From positions 20,917,001 through 20,981,000 of the forward strand of contig JABWDB010000003.1 of assembly GCA_019614645.1 (NCBI GenBank): a stretch of DNA of 64,000 nucleotides, read 5' to 3'. The notes under the pieces are model-generated. The model was not told where the DNA came from. It did not search any database and saw only the letters and a program-made list of their open reading frames with translations. This document shows, in pieces, positions 44,177 to 55,933 of this stretch (positions are counted from its first letter, which is position 1; each line of letters starts with the position of its first letter). This stretch comes from Stratiolaelaps scimitus (Eukaryota > Arthropoda > Arachnida > Mesostigmata > Laelapidae). The position numbers were made by a program, and so were the translations under genes.

Positions 44177-47100
44177 CTAAACGAGCCTATTTTCTTGGTG
44201 ACACTTGACCACCCAAAGGGGACTCCGCATCGATGAAGCGCTACCGCTTTGCCCTTCGGCCTCCCACGAAATGACGATATCCGCTGTAGCTGCGTTACGG
44301 GTCAAATCTCTGAAACGAACGAGGCCAACTGGTTCAGGACTTTCCACGAAGTTGAACTTACCTTAGCATAACATCGATGGCATTTTTCTCTTAATTTTCT
44401 AATTTTTTGAAACACACGTTGCTATTTGAAACCGTACTTCCACAACAGCTGAGGAAACGAAATATGCAGAAGAAATCTCCCATAGAGTTGCGTAACTTTA
44501 CGTAACTTCTATATAAAATAAAAACGGTCGATCTTTGCCGCGTCAACCTAGGCCCCTTTACACGGAAGAAGTTTTTTTGTATAGAATCGACGACAATCGA
44601 GAGTACAAGCACTAGCGAGACCCTTTACTAACCCACAATGGCCGATGATATACTTCTTAAGAGTGTCTCTTTCATCGTCATCATCAATATCATTTTTGAT
44701 GTGCAGCTTCTTTCCAAGGAAGAAGCTTCCCAGGTCGCCACCATCCCACTCTGGTACATCGCTATCATCATCGCCACCGTCATCCATTGGTTCCTCTTGA
44801 CGCTCCGGCTCTTTTTTCGTGCGTCTTGTTGGCATTACATCGGCATTTTGCCGCTTGCTGTTACTGTCATTTTTGCTGTCGGTTTGAGCTTGTTTTTTCT
44901 TGAATTTGTTATTATTTTTGTCTCCAGCTCGTTTCCTGCTTGCGGGCTGCTTTTTGTTCTTTTCGCGATCATCGTCATCGTTGTCGTCACCGTCATCATC
45001 GCCGTCTGTAAAAACAAGAGATAATTTGCTGAATAATGTTGGCACAAAAAGGCAGATCGTCATATCATGAACTAACGAATGTATTCACATTAGCATCTGT
45101 CCTATAGCGTCCAATTAATGTAAAAAATCACTTATCAAATCGGGATATCGAATCACTTGTCAATTCGTTCGTGTCGATGACTTAACAAATACTTAGCGTC
45201 GGTTCACATGGGTGAGCATGACGTATTCTCACTGTAGCCCCGACACAAAAAATCATTAACCAACAAATTAAATGAACATACTACACTTCAAACACCGACA
45301 TTTCTTTTTGTTGTAATTTACCTTGTTGAAAATCTTTATCGCCCTCCTCTCGAAGTGAAGAGTCATCAAGCTCATCTTCATCCCTTTTTTCCTGGCTCAT
45401 GTCCATTTTCTCTTCATCTTTTCCGGGCGCGTAATCGCTGTCCCCGTCATCCACCTCCTCCTCCTCTTCCTCGGCCTCGGAGTCGTCCCCCGTACGAGTG
45501 TCAACGATGTCGAGAACCTTTACAACCGGACATAGGGCATGGTAGGATAGATATGCTGGTATTCTGCATTCAGCAATATCGAGTCATTTATACTGGATAA
45601 CTAATTATCTAACTAACGTTGCCAATCGAACTACGTTTGTTCGGTGGCCGGCGCCGCTTCATTGAAGGCACCCGCAGATCGGGCGAAGGGCGTGTGTGTT
45701 CCCTTCAGGTACATTGTGTCGGCCCATTGGTTGAATTCGATCTAACTGAACAATTTTGCTTTGGTGAGAAAATTCAAAATAATCTGTATAGCGTAACACA
45801 CCTGGTAGATAAACGATTGTTGTTCGTTGTGCTGATACTTAGATACAAAGACGTACCATGTGTACGTTATTTAGGTATTCTAATAGGGGAAAAGACAGTA
45901 ACCCCGTAATCTGTTTATCTGACTACATATTATGTGAGTGCGTGAATTGTACGGTTATTTTCGGTCCGTTGGTGTGTACGACTGCCAAGCTGCTTCCTCA
46001 ACCCTCCACCCCCCGCGAGTCCAGGACCCTTGAGGGGGCAGGGTCACTCAAGTCCTGGTGCAATTTATGTTCTTTTTCAGCGCTGCATAGACTCACAGCT
46101 GATTTCCAGTGGGCACTCATGGACAAAGGCGTTCATCGTTCACTCAAATATTCAGATAAACTCTTCTAACGCGTCGGCTGCTATTATAGATGCAATTTAT
46201 GTTTGTATTATGCCTTGAAGTTTTCACATGTATCTATGACTACACCTCTGCGTACCTTGTCTCGATACTTCCCGCATTTAAAGTCCCTCCAGGCCACCTG
46301 TTTGCCAGCCTTCTCACACGCATCAATCCAATCACGCGTAACGATCTTCCCGCCAGTTCTCGCCACCTGCTCCCATTTCGGCGTGTTCGCAAACGCACAG
46401 ACAAGATGTGTGCATCGGTCATTCCAGTCAGGCATGTATCTGTATAGGAAACAATGTCAATACAGAAGAAGATGAAGGCAACCAGGCATGACTGTTATAA
46501 TGATATACAATATCTCTTTGAATACTGACCGCAACATCCCAATGTGAGGCCAGTAGTAATTGTTAATTAATTCAGCTGAATCGTTTAATATGTATGTGTC
46601 TTATATTTTAGAAACTACAACTCTAATAGGTACTTAAATAGATGGAATAAATAACCTGGAATCATTAGAGAACAATACAATTGCATGCGGGATTAATAAG
46701 AGGGCTAAATTGACCTGAGTGAATTACCAGAGTTTCCACCTACACAAGATCGGTAAAGGTAAAAGTTTAATGGTTTATTGAAGGAGCTGCAATTTTACAA
46801 TGCTTAAGCTCTCTTATATGTCACACGGCAGGGCTCGAACCTGCGGCCTCTGGCTTCCGATAGCCAGAGACTTAGCCGCCCAAGCCACTCGTTTAGGCGT
46901 TTCATTTACGGTAGCAAAAATAATCAGTCACTTTTTTTGGCCACAATCAAAAGCACACTTAAATTTAAACTTGAAATTGGTTTCGTTTAGACAACCATGA
47001 GTTCTGCAATTTAATAAAGCTCGCGCCATAAATGATTTTTAAGTTCGCCACATGCGTAATTATCAAACTGTTGAGTGCAATGTGGAATTATTCTTTCACT

Positions 47101-50100
47101 TATGGGATGCTCAATTCCGAATCGTAATCATTTTAAAACAACTGCCAACTAATCCCGCGCAGCTATCACCAAAACCCACCTCGTTTTTGTCTATTCTCAA
47201 AGGCTACGAACTTCGAATAGATCATCTAAATCAACGCTCATTCATTAACATTCCATGTTGATTGAAAATAAAGCCGGATTTCAAATGTAGGCTCAGATCT
47301 CGAGGGTTAAAACAACGTTGCCAGGCAACTCAAATGCATTATATAAAACTGTAATTAGTATAATAGCCGGCTATAGCCTAAATCACCAAGTCAAATTTGT
47401 GAACTAATATGTGGTAAGTGGTGTTGTTCGTTCTCAAGTTGATTTGTTAGATAAACCTGTCGGCACATATATGATGTACGGTCCAATACAGGATTTTATT
47501 AAAATTTAGACTCGATATATATATATTAATTGTATCCATAATTAATATAAGTGATGAGTAATATATAATGCAATAATGATATATTCTTTTGCTGAGCAAG
47601 TAAACTTCATCGACGCATATAGCCCCGTAATGAAAAGAGTAACAAATTAACTTAGAAACACACTTCATATTTACATCGGTATAAAACTACACAAGTCAAA
47701 ATATAAAAAAAAACACGTTGTTTACATCGGTATAAAATGAATATATACATTTTTATATTTTATTTATACTCGAATGATTTTACATAGGACGGGTATTAAC
47801 ATAACATTTCTTCATCGCCATTGAGAAAGGGTGTATATTTGATTTGATCGTCAGAATCAACTACCGATGGACGCTGTACAATATATATCGTCGCTGTAGT
47901 TCTCGTCAATTTCCAGCACAAGGTAACATTATTCTAATGATGTTATCAGCCATTAGAAGTAAAGAAGCTTAAGCATCCGTCGCCGAAAGGCTGACTACGA
48001 ACTAACAACCTGAATAGCTTACTAAATGCATAGTTTTCGTGGTATCTTGGCGAAAAGTTGGCTTGCATCAGCAATTATCACATTTGTCTCTTCACTGAAA
48101 CAAGACTGACGTAATCAGAGCTATCTTTGATCAAAAAATTGATATCTTAGCTCGGACACCTGCATTTTCCAAGCATAAAGGTACTGGGCGCAATCGTCGT
48201 CAATGCAACTGGTAACTAGATATTGACGCTGAAATAGATAAATACTTGCTTAACCCCTACTTTCCGCCGGCTGACCATAACTGACTAATTGCTTCTCATC
48301 AAAGATAATAAAAACCACAAAGTGTCACCACTATTAAGCTGCACCTAAGTATTCCTCGGTCACTTTAGACTCATACTCACTGTATATCTTAATAAATATA
48401 GGCCCTAAGTGAACGACAGCTGACGGACAACAGTGACAGAACTATTATTATACCTCGACAATTGATTGTACATATTTTCACACTACTTCCTCTTCTTGCG
48501 TATAGAAATTGTATTGTTATTAACTTATAGTAATATATATAATAATAATATATATATGTATATATTGTGGATTCGTCGATATTCGTATGAAACAGATTGT
48601 CATATATGTATATGTAAAACGTAGCTGTTCTACTACCGAGTGAAAATCGTTCGGAGCAATCGTAATAGATATAAGTCATCAAACTTTAGTGAAAATCTTT
48701 AAGCACCAATGGGCGTTGATGATTGCCGCCCGCTGAGATTTTATCCTCTGGATTTTTTTACCCTTAACATTGCTATCACGTTTCTATCTTTTCCTGTGTT
48801 ACAGAAAAACGAGAGAACAAAAACTCAAGGAAGGTTATCTTTGAGACCGTCAAACTTTGGTTAATCGCCCGAACGGCCGTATGACTTTGCAAACACTCCG
48901 AAGTATGCATATTGCAGAAATGGAATCTCACAATGAATGAACTGTTCTATGTGCTAACTCGATGGAAGGCAAGTCTCGCCATTAGAAATTCTCAGCATCG
49001 TTTTGTTGTTGATTCGTTAACAAACTTGTAGCCGCGTAGGCTCTGACAGAAACATGCCATACACTATTTGTATACTAAACTGTCTCGATGAATATTACGC
49101 GATGTTTTAAAGTTAGGAGGAAAAACATGTTCAATCATTTTGCTTTCTTGTTGCTTTTGTTCTTGCATGCCACGGCCTGATAGATATTTCAATTATATTG
49201 TGAAATCAATCCCGATGGCTGCTATGACCTGCATCGGAAAGACGAGGCCGTTTACTAGCGTTCATCTCGAAAGGCATAGGGTGAAGATCTACGAAATCCT
49301 TAAGGATCACACCTCCCCGAAGGACTAAATGGTCTAACTCCTTGGTTAGCTCGGCGGGATACTGGCGCAACAGTTTCGCCGCAATGCACCTCAAAGGATC
49401 GACCGTGGTGGCTAGCCGCTGTGGTCGACGAGCTAGGCCACAACAACCAACAGCATCTTGAAACGCCTTCTGCACAGCGTACGAGTAGCTTGAGCAGTTT
49501 AGCACCAACGCAACAGGTGAGCATCGTTCAGCACCGTAACCTGACCATCCACGAGCGCCGACGTTGGCTCCGTCCTTGACGAGTTCGAGTAGCCAACGCT
49601 CGCCGGCTAGGCCGTCGACACCCCATCTGCCGGCTTGGTCCATGGTGAACGTGATCGCGTACAGGGCAGCCGTACGCTCCTCGTTGCAGCGCAATGTAGC
49701 GACTTGCGCTTCCGGACTATCCTTTCTTGACAAGCCGATAAGGAGGAAGCGCACATGATTGACAAGGTCCCATCGCCAAGCTCGTGGCACCTCAACGCGG
49801 CAGAACGCAACGCACATCAGAGAAAAGTCGCGGAAAGACAGATCCTTTGCTCGGGGGTTCATTACAGGCACGCACAGCATCAGCGGGAAATTGGGTTTGA
49901 CACAAAGCTCGCGAAGGATGCGAGCCAGCAGTGCCGACGAGCCGCAGAAGCTGGCTGCCATCTGCATGATGGCCAACCCCACCTCAATGTCAATCGCGTC
50001 AATACTGCCAAACGCCTTCTCAATGATCAGTATTGCGCTCAGAACGAGCTCGTCGATATCGTATATTTTGCCTGACCGGTAGAGATCATTAAACGAATTG

Positions 50101-51822
50101 AGTACGCGAGCGTCGGCAAGAAATGAGCACGATGTTGCCCATCGCTTTTGGGGTACATTGTTCTTCTCTCTTCGGTAGAGACCTCTGAGCAGGTACTGAT
50201 TACACGGCTGTGGCAGCGGCACTCGATTTCGGCTTTCCGGCTTAACGGCCCAAAGCAATTCCATCGCTTCTACCATCTGCTGATCACCAACACCCGGCTC
50301 GCTTAACAATCGCTCTAACTCTGGTACGTCCTTTCGAAGAGCAGCACTTTTGATGGGGTCTAACGCAATATGTTCCGTGAGTCCCGTTGCTCCTCGGGCG
50401 ATGAGCACGTGCAGTCCACTCACGCCACATCGGCTTTCAGAAGCCTTCTGAAGTACCGTTAAGCCCTCGTCGTTGCAGGCATTGATGTCGGCGCCTCGCG
50501 CCAACAGAAAGTCGACAATATCGCCTACCGTCGTAGGCTTTTCCGGTTCAGGCTCTCGCGTTGCCCTATTGAATCGTTCCCACGCGTAGCGAAACCTCAT
50601 CGCGCACCCCAGCAACAAATCGAACGAATTTGCAGCCACATCCACTTCACACAAATCGCAGAGCTTCTCAAGTTCCTGGCGAGAGCAGTACGAAACGAAC
50701 ATGCGTAGATGGACGACTTCATGAACGATCCGCTGACGGACCGTGAGATTTGTGTTTTCGAGTAGTCGAAGCATGTCAGTTCTTCCTTCAGGATTTGCAC
50801 CTTGCTCCTTGTAGACACTCCGAAGCTGAGCGAGGATATCCTCCTCGGCGCCATCTCCCACCGCATTCTGTTGAACGCAGATTCTCTGTGGCGACATTTT
50901 TCAACTTTCGCGCCTGTGTCTCCGAGAAATAAGTCACTGGCCAGGTATTCAGTCACACAGCAAGCAGCGGCGAAACAGTCCAGGGAACACTCATTTAGTA
51001 GATATCAAAGTGCACACTTTGATTCGCCAATCCTGCCTCACGGTCCCGGCTGCACACTTCGCGCCGAATCGTCGTCTAATGAATGGCATACGCACGAAAT
51101 CGAACACTATAGTGATGGCTTCTTCTGACAGAAAGCGCCGGAGTAAAGGAATAACTGTAGCGAACTACTTGTCACACCGTTAAGTTACTAGGCAAATACT
51201 GAAGCTTGTCTTCTACACTAGTTACAACTAACTTGCGAGCTAAACTCGACTTGAACACCTCACCAGTTGAGGAACTGTGATCATCTGGTTACTCAGCCGA
51301 GCAACCAAGTGCTTATAACTAACTTGCAGCCCCATCGACGAAAACACATTGAGCAGACGATACGAGCAAGCAAAACAAAAGTTGAACGGAGGGAATATTT
51401 GAAACATGAAACACAATTTGAGGTGGCACACTGCGACATAGTGCCGACCGACTAATCAGGATACTAATCAATCACCACACCCCTGCATGACTATTAGTGG
51501 CATCCTTTACATGACTACATGACTCGTATTGGTGAAATAAATAAAATTCGTAGTCCAATATGCAGCCGTATGCAGCTCTCTCGCCATACAGCCACTCATT
51601 TTCTTTTTTGACATGTGAAGTATTTTAAAGCAAGTTTTCTGTGTGAAATTTTTAATTGTTGATTGCATATTTTGTTCGAAAATATACACCTGTATATACT
51701 GAAGCTATTTACGGTATAAGTTGCGTACGACTTAGTTATGGTGAAACAAAAGTATTGATTTCAACTCAGCAGTGTGGCAGGTACTTGTTTAGTTCGATTC
51801 ATTACTGTTTTTACCTTTGTCC

Positions 51823-51868
<46 letters not shown>

Positions 51869-54151
51869 GGTTTTTCGTCTTCTTGTCCTTTTTGTATGAA
51901 TGGTGTATTCACAGAGTAAGAGGGCAAAGAAATAAGCCCATAATGACTGTCAGTAGAGAAACCTGTACCATTTGCAGTTTCTAGTCATGAACGCCTTGCA
52001 GAAAATATAGAAAATTCATTTGTTCACACTCAAACGATCAGCGAGAACTGAATTTGGCAATCGTGAGCGAACACGAGCCCCTGTTGAACCTGCGGAATCT
52101 ATACGATGCCAATAATGTATCATGTTATTGAACTTTAGCCTCTACAAATGGCAGCCAATGTCGTCTAATCAGCTATCGTCTAATGGACGACAATACACAT
52201 ATACACTTACTTAGCACCCATGGATAGGGCCAGCCCACGAATTTGTGATCGAAGAGGATTTTGAAAACCACTGAGTGCGAAGATGACATCCTTCATGATT
52301 TTGGTGGGATCAGCCATTTGCGGGGTTTTCTTCGATACACTTGACTTCGTGGGGGATCCCTGCGCATTTTGCTGTGATGTGCTACGACGTGTGGGCTCTG
52401 CCATCGATGTCGAGGGCTTAGGCTCATCATCGCCCTGCAACATATGAGTTTTAAAAAAATCTTGGTACACTGCAATCACATTGTATTTGTCTATTCGCCG
52501 TCAGCGGTGGTGTTATTAGAAGACCAAGCAGTCCCTCTGCTACCATCTGGCAGGCGGCCAATGCAGGTAATTGATTAGCTATACTAACCTCATTTTCATC
52601 ATCGGATTCGACTTCTCGCCCTCGGTTCAGTGACGTCAGAGATTGCTTTTTCGGGGTTGCTAGCGAACGCCTTGTTGACCTCGTTCGCTCTCCGATTTCA
52701 TCGTTCTGATCATTATCAGCCGCTTTCGTGGCTTTGCTCGAACCCACCTAACAGGTGAATTATTCATAGAGGACATCGCAAAACAATTTTGGGCGAGAGT
52801 TGATATTTCACTAGATGCCATTCTCGATTGAGTTGACACGAAATTTTACATTCACAATCGACAAAAGGCACCACTTTGAAAAATATATAATATACCTGTC
52901 CATTGCTATTATCCGGTTCGTTCGCAGCATCCGTTTTTTTGCCGGGTCCGTGAACTCTGATAAAGGTTACCCCGAATGGTTTGGTTTTGTTAAACGGCTG
53001 GGAGCAGACGACCTTGATATATGACCACACTTTTCCTGACGCACTTTCAGCCACTAGAATGACAACGGTATACAAAGTAGCGTGTATTTGTTGTGGTAAA
53101 AATTGAACTTCTTCTTTGAATCGCCCTAATAATACGATGCATGATGCCAGCGAAGGCATATCACCAACATCGTGGACTCAGTCAATCTCATAATAATAAT
53201 AATATTCTTCTGTATATAATCGACAAACCGCCAATTGATTCTATTGCTGTTTGAGCTTTTTCGTTCGAGTAACATAGTGCACTAGCCAACTAACCGTATA
53301 CAAATGCTCTCAAAATGGAATCGGCTCATGTGTTTTTAATGGTAAACTCAACAGCTCGTAATGCCGACGACGACTCGAGGGATAACTGAATTGAAAATTG
53401 ATCAGTAATAAAAGATAGCTTGTATTCATGGTAGTCATGTACGGAGTCGTATCTCGCCTGTCCTCTGGGCTATTTGAATGCACTCACATTTGGTGAACAT
53501 TCGAACGCGTTTGCGCTCTTCATCATTACGCGCTTCCATGGGACTCATAAACGATGAGGTAGGAAGTAAAACCACGAAGTCGGTGCCGTCAGCTGATGCC
53601 AGAACTTCAACAAATGCACTGCCTTCATTTCCAATATCGATGCCTTAGTTAATAAACAAACAATGAAGAACACAAGCGACGATATTATTCAGTGTACAGC
53701 ACTTGTGCCCATGTTGTCGCCGGACTACGCGTCGTAACTATGAACCTTGCTAATTGTGAGAATGATAGACAGAGTGAAAAATATCGAAGAGTCGTAAGGG
53801 TTGATTCGATTTTTAAACTTTATACCTCTGCTGCAGAAATGCTTGTTAAACTAGTTCTATATACATATAATATAATGGTATGTCTGAATCACCAACTAAG
53901 GATTGACTGAAACTAATCGGGCACGTCACCGTTTAAATTACAATTTAGGGGAAATGAAGAAATTATTCTTAGAATTCCCGTACCAATTGTTCTAATGAAG
54001 GCCGACAAGATGAGGGTATTAGAACATACTTACCACTGATTATGGCTGGTTTCTCAAGTTTGATTATAACAAATGCTTTGTTTTCGCCCGCTTTTTGGGT
54101 CTGCCATTTTTTGTACTTGTCACTGGCGATCAAATTTGAAGCCGGAAACGC
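44177..54151 (-). CDS. XRCC1: XRCC1 single-strand-break repair scaffold (9 exons found; first coding exon missing)
   Basis: XRCC1 is the nuclear scaffold that recruits DNA polymerase beta, PARP and ligase III to single-strand breaks. Exons (minus): 54034-54151, 53488-53643, 52896-53053, 52589-52747, 52211-52434, 46256-46439, 45322-45517, 44633-45005, 44177-44309. Phases agree throughout, giving 566 aa plus an unfound N-terminus of about 18 aa. The first three exons form the N-terminal beta-sandwich domain (KYKKWQTQKAGE, IDIGNEGSAFVEVL, TSSFMSP, VVCSQPFNKTKPFG). A basic Ser/Thr-rich linker follows. BRCT1 is split by a phase-2 intron between LSGFQNPLRSQ...SMGA and MPDWNDRCTHLVCAFANTPK. A long Asp/Glu-then-Lys-rich linker follows, and BRCT2 starts at LGSFFLGKKL and ends with WVVKCHQENRLV and the stop. 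Human XRCC1 is 633 aa, so the linkers are shorter here. The BRCT1 intron (46440-52210) contains a separate FEM1-like gene. The initiator exon should lie between 54152 and about 55900, but no convincing candidate was seen. Confidence 0.93.
45935..45982 (+). repeat. Dispersed repeat family C, copy 2
   Basis: GAGTGCGTGAATTGTACGG followed by TTTTCGGTCCGTTGGTGTG, the partner of 12936-12984. It lies in the XRCC1 intron between the BRCT1 exon and the acidic-linker exon. Confidence 0.6.
46752..46899 (-). mobile_element. tRNA-derived SINE, full-length copy
   Basis: About 148 bp. The sense strand starts with a tRNA-like head: an A-box-like GTGGCTTGGGCGGCTAAG and a B box GGTTCGAGCCC, the two internal RNA polymerase III promoter elements. 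Then comes the body ATAAGAGAGCTTAAGCATTG, an A-rich link, CTCCTTCAATAAACC and a short repeated end (TTTACC)n. It lies in the XRCC1 BRCT1 intron, antisense to no exon. No clear target-site duplication was found. Confidence 0.88.
49206..50897 (-). CDS. Intronless FEM1-like ankyrin protein, nested in XRCC1 intron
   Basis: A single uninterrupted ORF of 563 aa, ATG at 50897, on the same strand as the host gene XRCC1. It has the plan of FEM1 proteins, which are substrate adaptors of CUL2 ubiquitin ligases. The N-terminal part has degenerate ankyrin repeats (VDFLLARGADINACNDEGLT near residue 135, LHVLIARGATG). Next is MVEAMELLWAVK, the position of the VEALELLGA element in FEM1. A helical TPR-like middle follows (DELVLSAILIIEKAFGSID). 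A C-terminal ankyrin pair (LLELVKDGANV) comes before the FEM1 tail-like PLRCIAAKLL and LKDFVDLHP. The fit is by architecture and short motifs, so it is a divergent paralogue rather than an orthologue of FEM1A/B/C. Absence of introns beside intron-rich neighbours suggests a retrocopy that stayed open, so it is probably expressed. The FEM1 assignment is fairly sure; E3 adaptor function is inference. Confidence 0.8.
   Translation of the reverse strand: MSPQRICVQQNAVGDGAEEDILAQLRSVYKEQGANPEGRTDMLRLLENTNLTVRQRIVHEVVHLRMFVSYCSRQELEKLCDLCEVDVAANSFDLLLGCAMRFRYAWERFNRATREPEPEKPTTVGDIVDFLLARGADINACNDEGLTVLQKASESRCGVSGLHVLIARGATGLTEHIALDPIKSAALRKDVPELERLLSEPGVGDQQMVEAMELLWAVKPESRNRVPLPQPCNQYLLRGLYRREKNNVPQKRWATSCSFLADARVLNSFNDLYRSGKIYDIDELVLSAILIIEKAFGSIDAIDIEVGLAIMQMAASFCGSSALLARILRELCVKPNFPLMLCVPVMNPRAKDLSFRDFSLMCVAFCRVEVPRAWRWDLVNHVRFLLIGLSRKDSPEAQVATLRCNEERTAALYAITFTMDQAGRWGVDGLAGERWLLELVKDGANVGARGWSGYGAERCSPVALVLNCSSYSYAVQKAFQDAVGCCGLARRPQRLATTVDPLRCIAAKLLRQYPAELTKELDHLVLRGGVILKDFVDLHPMPFEMNASKRPRLSDAGHSSHRD
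51826..51868. repeat. (TA)n microsatellite in XRCC1 BRCT1 intron
   Basis: About 20 TA units with a single CATA interruption. Comparable tracts are at 36509-36545 (ALDH4A1 intron 4), 48531-48565 and 58936-58954. Confidence 0.9.
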
Positions 54152-54632
54152 CTAGAATATCATAGAAGATAACATATCAGCTAGAATAGATATATGCTCT
54201 TCAGTGATATTCTTAGATTTCAAAGAAGTGATAAACATTGCTTTTCGATAGCCGTATAAGATACCAGGGCCAAAAATCTCTGCAAGCAGCGAGTTAGCAC
54301 CTGAAACGAATGCTACAGATAATACCGTTGAACAAGTGGCACATTAAACCAGGCGCGGATGCGTTCGAACTGAAAATTGATCATGTACTTCTCTAGCACA
54401 GCCGTTATCTAGCGCGGCAAGTTGAACTGTACATGATTGCTGTATCTCGTCGTTCTGATGATATCCGAGGCAATTCTACCGGATGCTCCGTACGCACGTC
54501 GCTCAACGTTAGTCGAATCGAGATGTCTCATACAGATACCGCCTTTACTATACATTTCAACTGCCGATTGAATTGGGGAAATTAATTTGATGCGCACCGT
54601 TTAGCTTTGTGTAAGATTTTCGATTAACTCCT

Positions 54633-54690
54633 AATTCGTCCAGAATATAACTTCTCCAACTACAGGGAGAAGTTATATTCTGGACGAATT
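54633..54690. repeat. Perfect 25-bp hairpin with 8-nt loop upstream of XRCC1
   Basis: Left arm 54633-54657 (AATTCGTCCAGAATATAACT and 5 more), right arm 54666-54690, no mismatch, loop AACTACAG. It lies between the first XRCC1 exon found and the NSUN5 start. Confidence 0.92.
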
Positions 54691-55298
54691 AAATAATTCT
54701 TAAATTATTAACTGAAAGGTTCATAAAACAGTAAAAAAAAGAGACGTGAATAAAAGATTAAGTAATTTAATAATATTACTTCGTATTTATTGTATTTGAT
54801 AACATGTGTAAAATATGATTAAAATACATATTATATTATTATTATTATATATTGTATTACTAAAATACAATTATTTCATCTTTACTATTTTTATTTGGTT
54901 CGGTTGGATATTATTGCGGTGCCGTATACATACATAATTAATTCCTTCGGGCACGCAGACTCACTTATTGTTACGTGTTCGAAACACGGAACTGTTTGGG
55001 CACGCCTCGAATCAGCTGTGGTTAAGTCACAAGCTGCGAAGACGGATCAAATTGGATCATTGAGTATCTATCGTACCGCGATTCCAAGCGATCTCAGTGA
55101 TATACACGGTTTTCCCAAGTTAATAAAGTCAATCAATGGCAAGGCACACGTCCAAAAAGGCCCCTTTCTGGATACGAATTCGTTTTCTTTGCTGATAATA
55201 ACTAGCTCCTGTTTGGCGCCAGAACAACGCAGAAAGGTTTATTGTCATCTCTGGCCGATCTCGTCGCATTATTGTTATTTAGTATCGGTGTTTTTCAG

Positions 55299-55600
55299 TG
55301 CCAGATACCGACCTTTGCTTCGCTTGAGAAGCTGACCACCTTGTCAAACTTGATTGAGGACATTTCGCAATCGATGCACAACGGCACCGGGGGCACTTTT
55401 GCACTTCGCAGGTGACGACTACGAGAAGCAGATGTTTCCCGCAGTGTTCACTGTCATGTGGAAGGAGTTGCCTGGTTTCTATGACGCACCGAACGGTGGT
55501 ACACCATTGGTCGGCCTGCGGCACCCGGAAGCTCGCTCATAGAACAACTGTTCTGGAGGCTTGTTTCAACATGAAAGAGGTCTGGTTTGCTTTTAAAATT
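55299..55600 (+). pseudogene. Unidentified coding remnant with frameshifts
   Basis: Three adjacent frames each give protein-like sequence: FASLEKLTTLSNLIEDISQS and MHNGTGGTFALR (55300-55411), FAGDDYEKQMFPAVFTVMWK and ELPGFYDAPNGGTPLVGL (55403-55540), and SLIEQLFWRLVST (about 55531-55572). Together they look like one decayed ORF with two frameshifts. Alternatively the first block is a real exon, since it is bounded by TTTTTCAG and CGCAG|GTGACG. Source protein not recognised. It lies in the gap between XRCC1 and NSUN5. Confidence 0.3.
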
Positions 55601-55933
55601 TAAAGAAGCAGAGTACTCATGGAGACAGAGAACTGAGAGACTCAACCGAACCTCATTGACTGATAGCTGACTTATGTGAAATACTTGCTGGCGAGAATAT
55701 TCGCACTTCCGGGTGATCAGAGGCTCTGTCTCGTGGTAATGTTTACAAAATAAAGCGCCATGTGCGCCGGATCATATCAGAGCTGAAGGATCTTTGTGAA
55801 CGTGCTTTGGAGGGATGGTTGTTAATAATAACGTGTCGCCATTACTACTGGTGTTACACACGAGTAATAGTTTATCTTATCGAAGACAGCCATATTTAGA
55901 TTGAGTTGTATCTTTGTGAATACCAAAGGGCAC

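Noticed and set aside
44638..45024. 128-aa hydrophobic plus-strand ORF
   Set aside because: It is the antisense of the Asp/Lys-rich XRCC1 linker exon; GAT/GAC codons read backwards give Ile/Val.
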